This document shows, piece after piece, positions 1 through 9,508 of a stretch of 64,000 bases of DNA. Both the position numbers and the translations under genes were made by a program. Position 1 is the first letter of the stretch. The number at the start of each line of letters is the position of its first letter. Origin of the DNA: Closterium sp. NIES-65 (taxonomy: Eukaryota; Streptophyta; Zygnematophyceae; Desmidiales; Closteriaceae); contig CANXME010002010.1 of the NCBI GenBank assembly GCA_948144175.1, positions 1,364,001-1,428,000 of the forward strand, given 5' to 3'. The notes beneath the pieces are model-generated. The model was not told where the DNA came from, searched no databases, and was given only the letters and a program-made list of their open reading frames with translations.

Positions 1-1194
1 CTGCGTCGCCCACCTGGTATCACTGGGTCGTTTCCTCCTGGTACCCAGTGGAGCCTCCGGCGGCCAGTCTACGGTCTCCGCCAGGCGCCCCGTGAGTGGC
101 ATGACACACTGAGGACTACACTTGCGGCTCTTGGGTTTGCTCCTTCTACAGCCGACCCGTCGCTGTTTCTACGCACCGACACCTCTCTGCCGTGGGTCTA
201 CATCCTGGTGTACGTCGACAACTTGGTCTTTGCGACTCCTGACACTGCTGGACTCGCCCACGTGAAGTCGGAGCTGCAGAAGAGACACACGTGCACAGAC
301 CTGGGTGAACTGCGCAGCTACATTGGCTTGCAGATCACGCGGGACAATGCATAGCGCACCATTACCCTGACTCAGTCACACATGGTGCAGCAGGTCCTTC
401 AGCGCTTCGACTTCACGTACTCCTCGCCTCAGGCCACTCCTCTGTCTACTCGCCACTCGCTCTCAGCTCTGCCTTCGGATGAGTCCGTAGAGCCGTGTGG
501 CCTGTACCGTGAGCTTGTTGGCTCTCTCATGTTCCTGATGATCTGCACACGACCTTACCTTGCATACCCTCTTAGCATCTTGGCACGCTATGTTGCTCCT
601 GGGAGACACCGACCAGAGCACATGGCTGCAGCGAAGAGGGTGTTGCGCTACGTGTGCAGTACGTCGGGCATGGGGCTAGTGCTTGGAGGGCGACGTCGAG
701 TGGTCCTCATAGGTCACGCTGACGCTTCTTGGGTTGACGACCAGGCTCTGCAGCGGTCGTCACAGGGTTACACCTTCAGCCTTGGCTCCGGCTTTGTTTC
801 GTGGCGGTCTTCCCGCTCGTCTTCTGTTCTCAGCTCCAGCTGTGAGGCTGAGTTCTACGCAGGGGCCATGGCTGCACAGGAGCTACGTTGGCTCACCTAC
901 CTGCTGAATGACCTAGGAGAGCAGCCTCGTTCTCCTCCAGTTCTGTACGTAGACAAAAAGGCCATGCTGGCCTTGTGTGGGGAGCACAGACTGGAGCACA
1001 GAACGAAGCACATTGCTCTCCGCTACTTCCTGGCTCGTGAGCTGCAGAAGCGTGGTCAGCTCCGCCTCACCTACGTGGCCTCTGAGGCCAACACTGCTGA
1101 TATCTTCACCAAGGCCCTTCCGCCTTGTGATCATCAGCGCTTCTGTACTTTGCTAGGTCTTGTGCCTACCGGGCCTCACTTGCTCACTTCTTGA
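1..1194 (+). pseudogene. copia RT C-terminal half and RNase H, inactivated
   Basis: Reverse transcriptase copies element RNA into DNA and RNase H removes the template. Frame 1 reads from base 1 through the RT palm and thumb into an RNase H domain with the copia motifs SSSCEAEFYA, YVDKKAMLAL and ASEANTADIFTKAL, ending at a TGA at 1192-1194. Two lesions are visible: the catalytic YVDD box reads YVDN (211-222), losing the second metal-binding Asp, and a TAG interrupts the frame at 352-354 where sister copies have an Arg codon. The longest remaining ORF starts at 382. The copy cannot make an active RT. Confidence 0.9.
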
Positions 1195-1391
1195 CCTTGT
1201 TTGTACTGTACTCTTTCGATATCTGCACTTGCTTGTTTACCTTTATATATGATCTTGCATGTGAACTGGCCTTTTGGCCTTGCTCTTGTGCTCGGATTGT
1301 GTGGTGACGTTGTGATCCACCCTGAGCTTGCTTTGCTTTGCTTGACTGGTCTTGTGACCTCTTGTTCTCCCCCACTTTGCCTATGGGGGTG

Positions 1392-1522
1392 TGTCAAACT
1401 CATATGCTATAGTCTGTGTAGGCTGTAGTGGGGTAGACAATATGGAGTACAACACTTCTAGGTTTTCCTACTTGTACGCACCTGCTTGCTAATTGATTCA
1501 TCCTCTCGTTCTAATCTTCACA
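1392..1522 (+). repeat. 3' LTR of copia C1 (131 bp)
   Basis: Begins TGTCAAAC directly after the polypurine region and ends TTCACA. It follows the family LTR layout: a TAGGCTGTAGTGGGGTA-like block, a GAGTACAAC block, a TAGG-T block, then TTGTAC. A second copy is outside the window. Confidence 0.8.
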
Positions 1523-3466
1523 TGAACTTGTCGGGGGGTGAAGCCAAAAAAATGGAGGGGAAATTGTGGGTGATCCAACACGTCTCCAGAGTGATAAGTT
1601 GAGCCCGTACACCAATCCACCGTGATTTTTGGGGTCTAGTAAGTGGACTTCGGAAGGGTCAGAATTTTCACACTTTGAGGCACGGCGAGGGGTGTAGTGC
1701 CTGCGGAGATAACTCTATCAACGGGAGGTAGACTACGGGCTAGGCACGGGTGCTCGTGGGATCTCTGCATTCCTTAGTCGTTCACTCGTGCTTGCACTAC
1801 TTGCTGGTTCAGGAGGGAATTTGGCAAGAGTTCCACTAGCAAAAGTTCACAACAATGGTTCAGAATGATAGCAACAACATTGGCATGCAAGACTACATCA
1901 GGCCTAGCAAAGCTGCTGCTGAACTTCCAGCGCAGCATGGTTGACCGCGTGCCAGCACGACTTGGTCGACCGCGCTCCAGCAGAGCAAAGTTGCGGCTTG
2001 CCAATGTTGGAGGTCCACAGTGTGCCAATGCTGCAGCAAGTCGGCTGCACAGCGTTGTACCCGCTGGACAACGATGCACCTTCTTCGTAGGTGCGCGCAG
2101 CTGGTTGGTGCACTCTTCCGTGTCACGTGTACAGCGCAGACGCCCAGGTCGACTCCTCGCCAGCGACTGTGCCCACCAACCACGTCGACCTCGGGATACC
2201 ACTTCCGAGGTCAGCCTCGCAGAACTACCCCGGCGACCTTCGCACACATCGCCCGGGTATCCCGGTCGATCGGGCAACCACTCCTGGGCGACCGACTCGG
2301 TCGGCCGCCAGCTGCACAAGCCCGGCGCCCTCCTACTTGACGCCAAGTTGTTCGGGGTCCTCAATCTCCCCTCTCGAGGTCGACGTCGGCCTCTTCTTCG
2401 TCGACCACCAGGTTCGGCCGACCACCAGGTCGACATCTCTCCAACTCAACCAACACTCCCGTTAGCCGACCACCCAAGTCGGCTGCTCGAAGTCGGCGTC
2501 ACTAAGTTGATGCCAGAGCATTGGTCCCCGCGCAGGTCGACCACCTCGTCGACCAGCTCGCCCACTGCTGCAGGTCGGCTGCACTCCCCCGTACACCCGA
2601 CCACGAGGTCGGCTCCGCCCAAGCGAGGACGGAGCCACACCCAACTCTCGTTGACATTGCCAAGGATACCTGGGATCTGCTAAGTGACTTCAACGAGTAT
2701 GAAGACGAGTGAAGGTTGGAGTACCAGGGTCAACGGCAGAAACGTAGGGGTTACAAGGCGGAAAATATTTCGGGACTGTTGCCGCAACCATGATTTTTGG
2801 GTGACATTTCGACGGTGGGAGACGGGTGAACGTCTGCTCGCCAAAAGTTTAGGCGATTTACGGTGTACTTAATGAGTTACTTGGGGAAGTTCAACGGCGA
2901 GATCTGCGGCGTTGACGCGTACTAGGGTACGTGAAAATCGGCATTGGAAGATCCATAAGTACTTGGTTCCGCGCCGAAAAAGCACCTCCTGTTGGTAGGT
3001 TGCTTGGGTGGTTAACCACGCGAAAAAAATGGTAACCGGGCAGGCGTGCTACAAACGCCGGTTCTTTCGGGGGACAACCTGTGGGCTACCAAGACTTACG
3101 TGGTGTGTTAATTTTCGACATTTACAGGTGCAACCAGCAGTTCCGAGAAGAGTCTTAACGGAGTCGGCAGGGTCGTCAACAGTATCCCCCGAAAGAACGA
3201 GGTCGTCAACGACGGAGTTGCAACGTTTCTTGATTAAGTGCGCGAAGGCACTCGTCATTAAAAGTGTAACGGTACAACTCGAAAGCTGTTCGGGGGTACC
3301 AGCAACAATACGAGGAAGAATTTTGCAACAGGTGGGGGAAGAAGGCGACAGCTGTATTTCGCCCCTGCCCGGGAGAGTTCGGCGAGTCAGAACAACGCTG
3401 ATAGTGAAGTTGATGTCATCCGCAGTCCAAGTTCAAAATTGAAAAAAAGTGTTGCGAGGTTAGGGT
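1523..3466. other. Old repeat-like sequence without recognisable gene
   Basis: No domain is recognisable on either strand. A 272-codon open frame (1865-2683, +) is rich in Arg, Ser and Pro with repeated GTCGACC and TCGGCTGC words and equally long frames on the opposite strand, so it looks compositional. A 144-codon frame (3008-3442) is equally featureless. The block is probably decayed transposon internal sequence, but I cannot name a family. Confidence 0.4.
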
Positions 3467-3924
3467 GTGGGCCCAATCGAGTTTGATTGCCTCGATCACA
3501 CGCGGTCAAGAACTTCCAGGAAGCCTGGAAGCCAATTTCAGGCAATTGGGGGCAATCAGCTAATCGCGATCAGCTAATCGCTCCAACTCAATCATACCCA
3601 ATTTTCAGCCCGATCACAGCCATTTTACCTCGATCACAGGCGATCACCTGATTGCTTGTGATTGGGGCCCCCAACGATGCTTTCGACTAGTTACACTGTT
3701 GCTCTTATAGGGAAACTAAGATTTTCGCCAGGGGACGTTTAGTCGCCAATCTCGCTAGAATGGGGAAGAAAATGCTAGGTAGATGTACCGCGCTTGCTGA
3801 ACAGGGGCTGACAACCTTCTTCGAAAAACATCACTAATCGGCCGGCTCGGGCACTGCGATCGCAAGCAACCCGATCAGATCCAACCCGATCAGATCAGTC
3901 GCAATCAAACTCGATTGGGCCCAC
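3467..3924. mobile_element. MITE-like element with 24-bp terminal inverted repeats
   Basis: The first 24 bases (3467-3490, starting GTGGGCCCAATCGAG) are the exact reverse complement of the last 24 (3901-3924, ending CTCGATTGGGCCCAC). The interior is about 410 bp, non-coding and full of short GATCAG/CGATCA repeats. This fits a miniature inverted-repeat DNA transposon of unassigned superfamily. Its right end is disrupted: the LTR element at 3925 inserted there and duplicated CCCAC, so the extreme right edge is again seen at 5493-5497. TTAGGG occurs near both outer flanks (3460-3465, 5502-5507) but is not cleanly placed as a target duplication. Confidence 0.65.
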
Positions 3925-4068
3925 TGTCATAATGATATTATTGTCTAGCCTGCAGTGGGGTACTCTATAGCGAGTACAACCCAATTAGGGTTTCCTATAT
4001 GTATGCCAACTGCTGCTTGTGCAAACACTCCTTTCTTCACTTCTCTTTCTTACTGACTATTTCTGACA
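3925..4068 (+). repeat. 5' LTR of N1 (144 bp)
   Basis: Starts TGTCATAATG and ends TTTCTGACA, directly followed by the primer-binding site. Near-identical to 5349-5492. Confidence 0.92.
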
Positions 4069-4101
4069 TGGTATCAGACCAGGTCGACCCTCTTGGGTCG
4101 A
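4069..4101 (+). promoter_or_regulatory. N1 primer-binding site and adjacent hairpin
   Basis: TGGTATCAGACC (4069-4080) matches the usual plant copia site for tRNA-iMet priming except near its end. Four bases on, TCGACCC (4084-4090) pairs perfectly with GGGTCGA (4095-4101) around the loop TCTT. The same hairpin recurs in six other copies with compensated stem changes. Confidence 0.8.
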
Positions 4102-4139
4102 TCCTGTGGGTGGGCCCCACCCGATGCTTCCGCTGCTCT

Positions 4140-4740
4140 ACTGCTGTCGCGCGCCCTGGGCGCGCGACCCTTTCTTCCTGCCGCGCACTCGGAGCGCGCG
4201 GCGTTTTTCATCCCGCCGTGCACTCGGGGCGTGCGGCGGTTTTCTGCCCGCCGTGCGCCCCGAGGCGCGTCGGCGGTTTCCTGCTTCGCGCAGCGTTTTC
4301 TGCCCGTCGTGGCGCCCCCGGGGACCTGCACACTGCCCCCCGTCGCCCTTCGGCGCCCTGGGGGCCAGCGCGTCACCCTCCTCCCGTCGCCTCGTCGCGG
4401 CGCCCTGGGGGCCCGCGCGTTGCCCCCTCCCGTCGCCTCGTCACAGCGCCTTGGGGGCCCGCGCGCCGGCCCCTCCCGTCGCCTCGTCGCGGCGCCTTAG
4501 GGGCCCGCGCGTCGCCCCCTCCCGTCGCCTCGTCGCGGTGCCCTGGGGGCCCGCGCGCCGCCCCCTCCCGTCGCCTCGTCGCAGCGCCTTGGGGGCGCAC
4601 GGCCCCTCCCGTCGCCCGTCAGCCGCCCTCGGGGGCCCATGCGCGACCCCCCTCCCGTCACCCGCCGTGGCGCCCTCGGGGGGCCCGCGCCCTGCTCCTT
4701 TGTGGCGCCTAGGAGACCCCCCCGCCGCCTCCCTTTCCGT
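4140..4740 (+). repeat. GC-rich minisatellite in N1 leader
   Basis: Irregular tandem units of roughly 40-48 bp built on GTCGCCTCGTCGCGGCGCC and GGGGGCCCGCGCG. Long frames on both strands across this block come from the lack of AT-rich stop codons. Confidence 0.8.
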
Positions 4741-5348
4741 CCGTGAACTACCCCAGCTGAATCCCGCGCTCCTGTCTGCATTAGGGTTTGGGGGTGGCGG
4801 GCATGGGGTTGAACGGTATGGGTAACCTGCAGCTCCTCCTCCTCCTCCGTCTCCCACTGCTGCAGCTGCAGCTGAGGGGGGTGGGTGTGTGGGAGCCGAG
4901 GGTTTAGGGTTTAAGGGGGGTGTCGTGGGAGTGGAGCTAGGGGTGCAGTAGGGGGTGTGTGAAAGGGGTGTGGGACAGTCGGGGGAGGTTGCATAGAGGC
5001 TGCCGTCGTGTCGCCTGCAGCGCCAGTAGTCCGGAGCCGTCGTGCTCTCCGTTGCCCAGCAAGCCTGTTGTGCCTGTCGCCCGTGGGTCTGTTGCTCCTG
5101 CCGCTCGTCGTAGCCACGGAGCCAGTTAGTCCTGTAGTCCGGAGCCGTCGTGCTCTCGGTAGCCACTGTATGCGCGCTCCTGTTGCCTGTGTGTCTTCAG
5201 CTTCAGCCGTCGTCTCCCATCTTCTCTCCCCTCACAATTTCTCCTCCTCACTTGCCCTCTGTGATCGCCTCTAGCTTTGCTTATAATTGTGAACTATTGC
5301 TATGCCTGCTCATTGTGCTGATTACACCCCACTTTGGCTATGGGGGTG

Positions 5349-5492
5349 TGTCAGAATGATATTATTGTCTATCCTGCAGTGGGGTACTCTATAGCGAGTA
5401 CAACCCAATTAGGGTTTCCTATATGTATGCCAGCTGCTGCAAGCGCAAACACTCCTTTCTTCATTTCTCTTTCTCACTGACTAGTTCCGACA
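5349..5492 (+). repeat. 3' LTR of N1 (144 bp)
   Basis: Same length as the 5' LTR with only a few substitutions. It begins TGTCAGAATG after the polypurine region, ends CCGACA, and is followed by the CCCAC target duplication. Confidence 0.92.
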
Positions 5493-5497
5493 CCCAC

Positions 5498-6596
5498 GTC
5501 CTTAGGGGGAGGAGCAGCAAATGTTTTTCGCCTCCGCAGGGGAGTTTTCGAAGAATCAGGACAAAAGCCTCGGCTAGTTACGACAAGACTGCCGGTGGTA
5601 CTGACGTCACACGATCTTGAGGACGGGTGCGATGGGTTCAAGTGAAGTGAATTCTCGGTAGTTACTCGAACCGACCTTCTCGCCAATCCTCGTCACCACG
5701 CTTAAACGACTTCGCAAAATCGACGCAACATTTTGACGCCGAGCAAAAACGATCCAGGGTCGCCACCGACGGAGTTTTGGGGATGGACACAAGTTTTGTG
5801 ATACCGATAAAATCCGACACTAGCGCATCAGCGACAAAAAAAATCAATTTCGGGTAGCAGCTGATGACAGCTGGAGAAGCTACAGCAATTGAAGATTTCT
5901 ATTCTGCCAAAGCAACGAGACAACGGACTGGATTTCAGACTGCAGATGCTGCAGTAGCAGTTTCGACAACAAGACAACAACAGACATTTTTGGATTGCAG
6001 ATGCTGGCAGCTGGGGAAACTGCAGCAGTCAGGGTACATTTGTGACAACAAGAAGGTTTTAATCAGGGGAAGCTCTACTACGGGCTTCGGCTGAGGTTAT
6101 CCAGGGTATTCTTCAGCGTTTTTTACAGTGGAGATTTTGCCCCCAACTACAATTTCGACAGTGCAGTTGCTAACATTCATTTGGGAGGTCATAACACATG
6201 GTATTCTGTTCTACCTTCGGCGTCAGGGTGGTTGGAGCTTCGTACCACGCAGCTGTGCACATTTTGGTGGACAGTATTATCTTGGAGGGGAGGAGAAAGT
6301 GCCGCTGCACTGTGCTCAACAGTTTTCTGACAGTTTCGGCAGTTTCTGACAGTCTGTCAGACTCTTGCAGCACGATCAACGTTCGCGATCCATTTCATCG
6401 ACATCAGCGGTTTCTGCTCATCAACCTTTGACACCGTGTCAGAATCCTGACAGAATCACTGCCGTACGATTCGTCTTCGCTACATCTACGGCCTTCATTC
6501 ATCAACGGATTTCCTCTCGATATTCGATATCAACCACTCGATCTACATCAGCAGTATCAACGGCTAACATTCCAACCTTATGAAATTCGTCTAGTC
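5498..6596. other. Non-coding repeat debris left of copia B
   Basis: Only short frames and no domain found. It is probably interior sequence of the older element whose polypurine region and LTR appear at about 15025-15447, since copia B separates the two blocks. Confidence 0.35.
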
Positions 6597-7040
6597 TGTT
6601 GGGAACAAACAGTCGTAAGCGCTTCTGTCGTGTCGAAACACCAAGACGCAAGCGAAGCAGCGCATATCGAAACACCAACGAGTCAACCCTCGGAGGTTGA
6701 TGTGACCGCTGGAGGTTACGCGGAAGTCAAAGGTCAACGACCTTTGACCTGACAAATGCAGCGCGACAGCAAGGACACACAACTGACTCGCTATTGAGCA
6801 GTTGCCCGAGTCGTCACTGTATCGAACCGCAACAGCAATAACAAAACGGTTGTTAACTGTATCTCTTCGTATTCCTTGTACTCTTATAAAAGCTTGTATC
6901 TCTTTGCTTTAATCAACTTACTTTGCCCTCACATACCAGCGCAAGGTGGTTCAAGGACTTTACTCAAAAAAGGCTTCCGCTACCACATCGTTTACTCAGA
7001 CTTTAACTCTACCAAAGATCCTAGGGCGTTCAGCCCAACA
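6597..7040 (+). repeat. 5' LTR of copia B (444 bp)
   Basis: Starts TGTTGGGAAC and ends AGCCCAACA. A TATAAA box (6885-6890) lies in the 3' half and probably marks the element's Pol II promoter. Confidence 0.93.
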
Positions 7041-7055
7041 TGGTATGAGAGCAGG
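7041..7055 (+). promoter_or_regulatory. Primer-binding site of copia B
   Basis: TGGTATGAGAGCAGG directly abuts the 5' LTR. It matches the tRNA-iMet site TGGTATCAGAGC except for one base. Confidence 0.8.
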
Positions 7056-7769
7056 TTAGAGTTAAATTTTCTTTTTCCTCAATACTTAATACACCAAGAA
7101 GACATGTCTACTGGAAAGGAGAGGAGCTCCTCCAACGGCTCTCCCGGTACTACCCCTACTCCACCTCCTGCCTCTGGCCTACTGACAGAGGAAGGGACAA
7201 CAACGAGACCAGCAGCTGGGTCTATTGAAACTCCCGCAAACCAAGGCGGGGGCTTCGATCCAAGCATGATGGAGAAATTCTTCTCCTTCATGTCCTTCTA
7301 CGAGCAGCATCAACAAGGAGGACCTGCGCAATCACACAACAGCAACAACAACGGAGCAACACCCATGAGTCTCGACGGCTCATCATATGCACGGGGAAAC
7401 CAGCAACAACAGCCTACCTTCGCTCCGTACGAGCGCGGATCCATCAGCTTCATGCCACAACCACAGCCCTCACCTGGACAAGAAAAACAACTGGATGCAC
7501 TGCAAGTTCAGTCGCTGTTCGCACATGTTCTGAAGATGCAGACGTCAAGACCTTTCGATGGAAAGGATTTCTTCACCTGGTCGTTCGAGTTCGAACTGAT
7601 GATGGAAGGCGCGCAGATACTCGGATTCTTCGACGGGACCCTGCCATATCCAACAAACGGCACACAGTACGAGAAGCAGCAGTACACCTATCAGTCAATG
7701 ATGGCGTACACGATCCTACTGAGAAACATCACCCCGACTCAACAGCAGAACATAAGGACTTACCGAGGT

Positions 7770-8588
7770 TGTCAGAATGTTATCTTATGCTCTAGCCTGT
7801 AGTGGGGTGCTCTATAGCGAGTACAACCCTTCTAGGGTTTGCTATTTGTATCTCCATTCTTGCTAGTGCAACCCCCTTCTTTCTTCTAAACTTTAACATG
7901 CTATCAGAGCAGGTCGATCCCCTTGGATCGATCCTGTGGGTGGGTTACCACCTCCTCGCTTCCGCTGCAATTTTTTCTTCCCGCCGTGCGCCCCGAGGCG
8001 CGCGGCGGTTTTCTGCCCGCCGTGCGCCCCAAGGCGCGCGGCGGTTTTCTGCCCACCGTGCGCCCCGAGGCGCGCGGCGGTTTTCTGCCCGCCGTGAGCC
8101 CCGAGGCGCGCGGCGGTTATCTGCCCGCTGTGCGCCCCGAGGCGCGCGGCGGGCTTCTGCCCCGTCGTTCGCCGCGTCGCCCTCTGGAGGCGCCGCGACG
8201 GGCGACGGGGACCCGTCGCGGCTCCGCCGCCCCACTTTGCGGCCCCGCCGCCTCACGTCGCGGCCCCGCCGCCCCACTTCGCGGCCCCGCCGCCCTTCTG
8301 TCGCGGCCCCGCCGCCCCAACTTCGCGGCCCCGCCGCCCTACACCTGCGGCCCCGCCGCCCTACTTGCGCCCCGGCCCCTTTTCCCGTTTCCTGTCGAGG
8401 CGACCCTCGGGGGCCGCTGGGGGAGGGGGGCGAGCGCCGCCATCCCACCCTGCCTACCCGCCATCCCACCCTGCCTGTGTTAGGGTTTGGGGGTGGCAAG
8501 TAGGGGGTGGCGAGTATGGGGGTGGCACTTCTTCATTCCTCCCTTTGCTCCTCCTCCTCCTTCGTCTCCCACTGCTACAGCTGTAACA
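7770..8588 (+). mobile_element. Non-autonomous LTR element N2 lacking its 3' LTR
   Basis: A 129-bp 5' LTR (7770-7898, TGTCAGAATG...TTAACA), primer site TGCTATCAGAGC (7899-7910), the hairpin TCGATCC-CCTT-GGATCGA (7914-7931), a minisatellite of about 33 bp units and a short tail ending CTGTAACA. GAGGT flanks both sides (7765-7769 and 8589-8593), and the gag frame is exactly continuous across it, so this is the whole insertion. There is no second LTR: the right end keeps only a CA-type end. It may have inserted as incomplete cDNA or lost its LTR later. Confidence 0.85.
7980..8170 (+). repeat. 33-bp minisatellite in N2 leader
   Basis: About five to six near-identical units containing GTGCGCCCCGAGGCGCGCGG followed by CGGTTTTCTGCCC, then a second array of CGGCCCCGCCGCCC-like units to about 8370. 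Confidence 0.9.
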
Positions 8589-9508
8589 GAGGTTACGGTA
8601 ACTCCACGGAGCTCGCGTACAACCACCTGAAGAGCCTGTATCAAGCAAGAGACAGTGTAAGTCAAAGTCAATTAATGGCGCAACTGACAACAGTTGAAAT
8701 GAAACCAGGAGAGAAAGGACTTGCGTATGTCAGTCGATGTCGCGAATTGCGCGACAAGCTTCTTCGATGCGGAGGGTCGATCTCTGAAGACGCCTTCATG
8801 ACAGTCATCATCGGCGGCCTCGGTCCTCAATGGCGCGCCACAAAGGCCATCCTCCGAGCTCACGGGAGAATCTCCGAAGCAGCACTATGCGCCGAAATCC
8901 ATGCCGAGCAGCAAGACATGGACCTGCAAGAAGAACGACATAAAAAGAAGACGTCAGCACCAGAGTTCGCGTTTCACACCCAGCGACGCTACAACAACAA
9001 CAATCGGCAGCAACAACTGAAGTCGGTACCTCCGTTTTGCCACATCTGCAAAACTTCAGGGCATCCTCGTACGCACTGCCCAAATCGACAACGCCAACTT
9101 CGTCCTTCAAGCAGCCAAGTCACTTCAACGCAAGCAAACCCGACAACTTCAGTCCAAGTCTCAACAAATTCAACAGGACAACATGCAAAAGAAACAAGAA
9201 ATATCGTCAGCTGCATGGCAAGATTGAATGACTCCTGCACAACCGAGTCACCACCATACTATTCACCAGAAGAACAACTCGACAACAGCACGCCTCGCCG
9301 CGAGTCACTTCAACGAAACCCAACGTACGCCGCCATCGCCCAAAGCGAGCCGTCCGGGAAGGACACTTGGTTCTTGGACAGTTGCTGCGGACAACACATG
9401 TGCTCCTCAGGACGTTTCGTTCAACGCGAGCACCAACTCCAACAAGAAGTCGTCATCACTGTCGCCAATAATCAGAACCTGCGCACAAGACGACAAGGCA
9501 TAGTGTAA

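Larger units (their letters stand above)
1..1522 (+). mobile_element. Ty1/copia element C1, 3' end
   Basis: 3' third of a copia LTR retrotransposon cut by the window edge: RT and RNase H coding to 1194, a 3' UTR, a polypurine region ending in ATGGGGGTG, then a 3' LTR (1392-1522). The RNase H part and 3' UTR are close to those of the other copia copies here (31386-35051, 37248-50626, 42964-50203, 54535-60902), so all belong to one family. The 5' half and 5' LTR lie outside, so the target duplication cannot be tested. Confidence 0.9.
3925..5492 (+). mobile_element. Non-autonomous LTR retrotransposon N1 (TRIM/LARD-like, 1568 bp)
   Basis: Paired 144-bp LTRs (3925-4068 and 5349-5492), a primer-binding site complementary to tRNA-iMet, and a polypurine region ending TATGGGGGTG before the 3' LTR. 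A perfect 5-bp target duplication CCCAC lies at 3920-3924 and 5493-5497. The 1280-bp interior has no gag, protease, integrase or RT; it is a GC-rich minisatellite (about 4140-4740) followed by sequence like that at 35280-35700. Mobilisation must come in trans, probably from the copia family here, which shares LTR layout, primer site and 3' end. Confidence 0.92.
7104..9508 (+). pseudogene. copia B gag and start of protease, split by N2
   Basis: Gag packages element RNA and the aspartic protease matures the polyprotein. ATG at 7104 opens a Ser/Pro/Gln-rich N-terminus, then the UBN2-type gag core, which stops at the N2 insertion (7770) and resumes in register at 8594 once N2 and one GAGGT copy are discounted. 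A zinc knuckle CHICKTSGHPRTHC (C-x2-C-x4-H-x4-C) lies near 9040-9080. The protease start reads LDSCCGQHM, replacing the usual DSGA around the catalytic Asp, and a TAA at 9506-9508 ends the frame. A further in-frame TAG is at 9596-9598. Confidence 0.9.

Noticed and set aside
1774..2683. Overlapping long frames on both strands (220 and 272 codons)
   Set aside because: Arg/Ser/Pro-rich with comparable frames on both strands and repeated GTCGACC words; no domain or splice context, so taken as compositional.
3310..3420. Possible homology with 5510-5600 (GGGGAG-TTCG-GAATCAG words)
   Set aside because: Only scattered matches by eye; too weak to call a duplicated repeat without an alignment.
4074..5166. 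Several 100-240 codon frames on both strands in N1
   Set aside because: They lie in the GC minisatellite and non-autonomous interior. Absence of stops follows from GC content.
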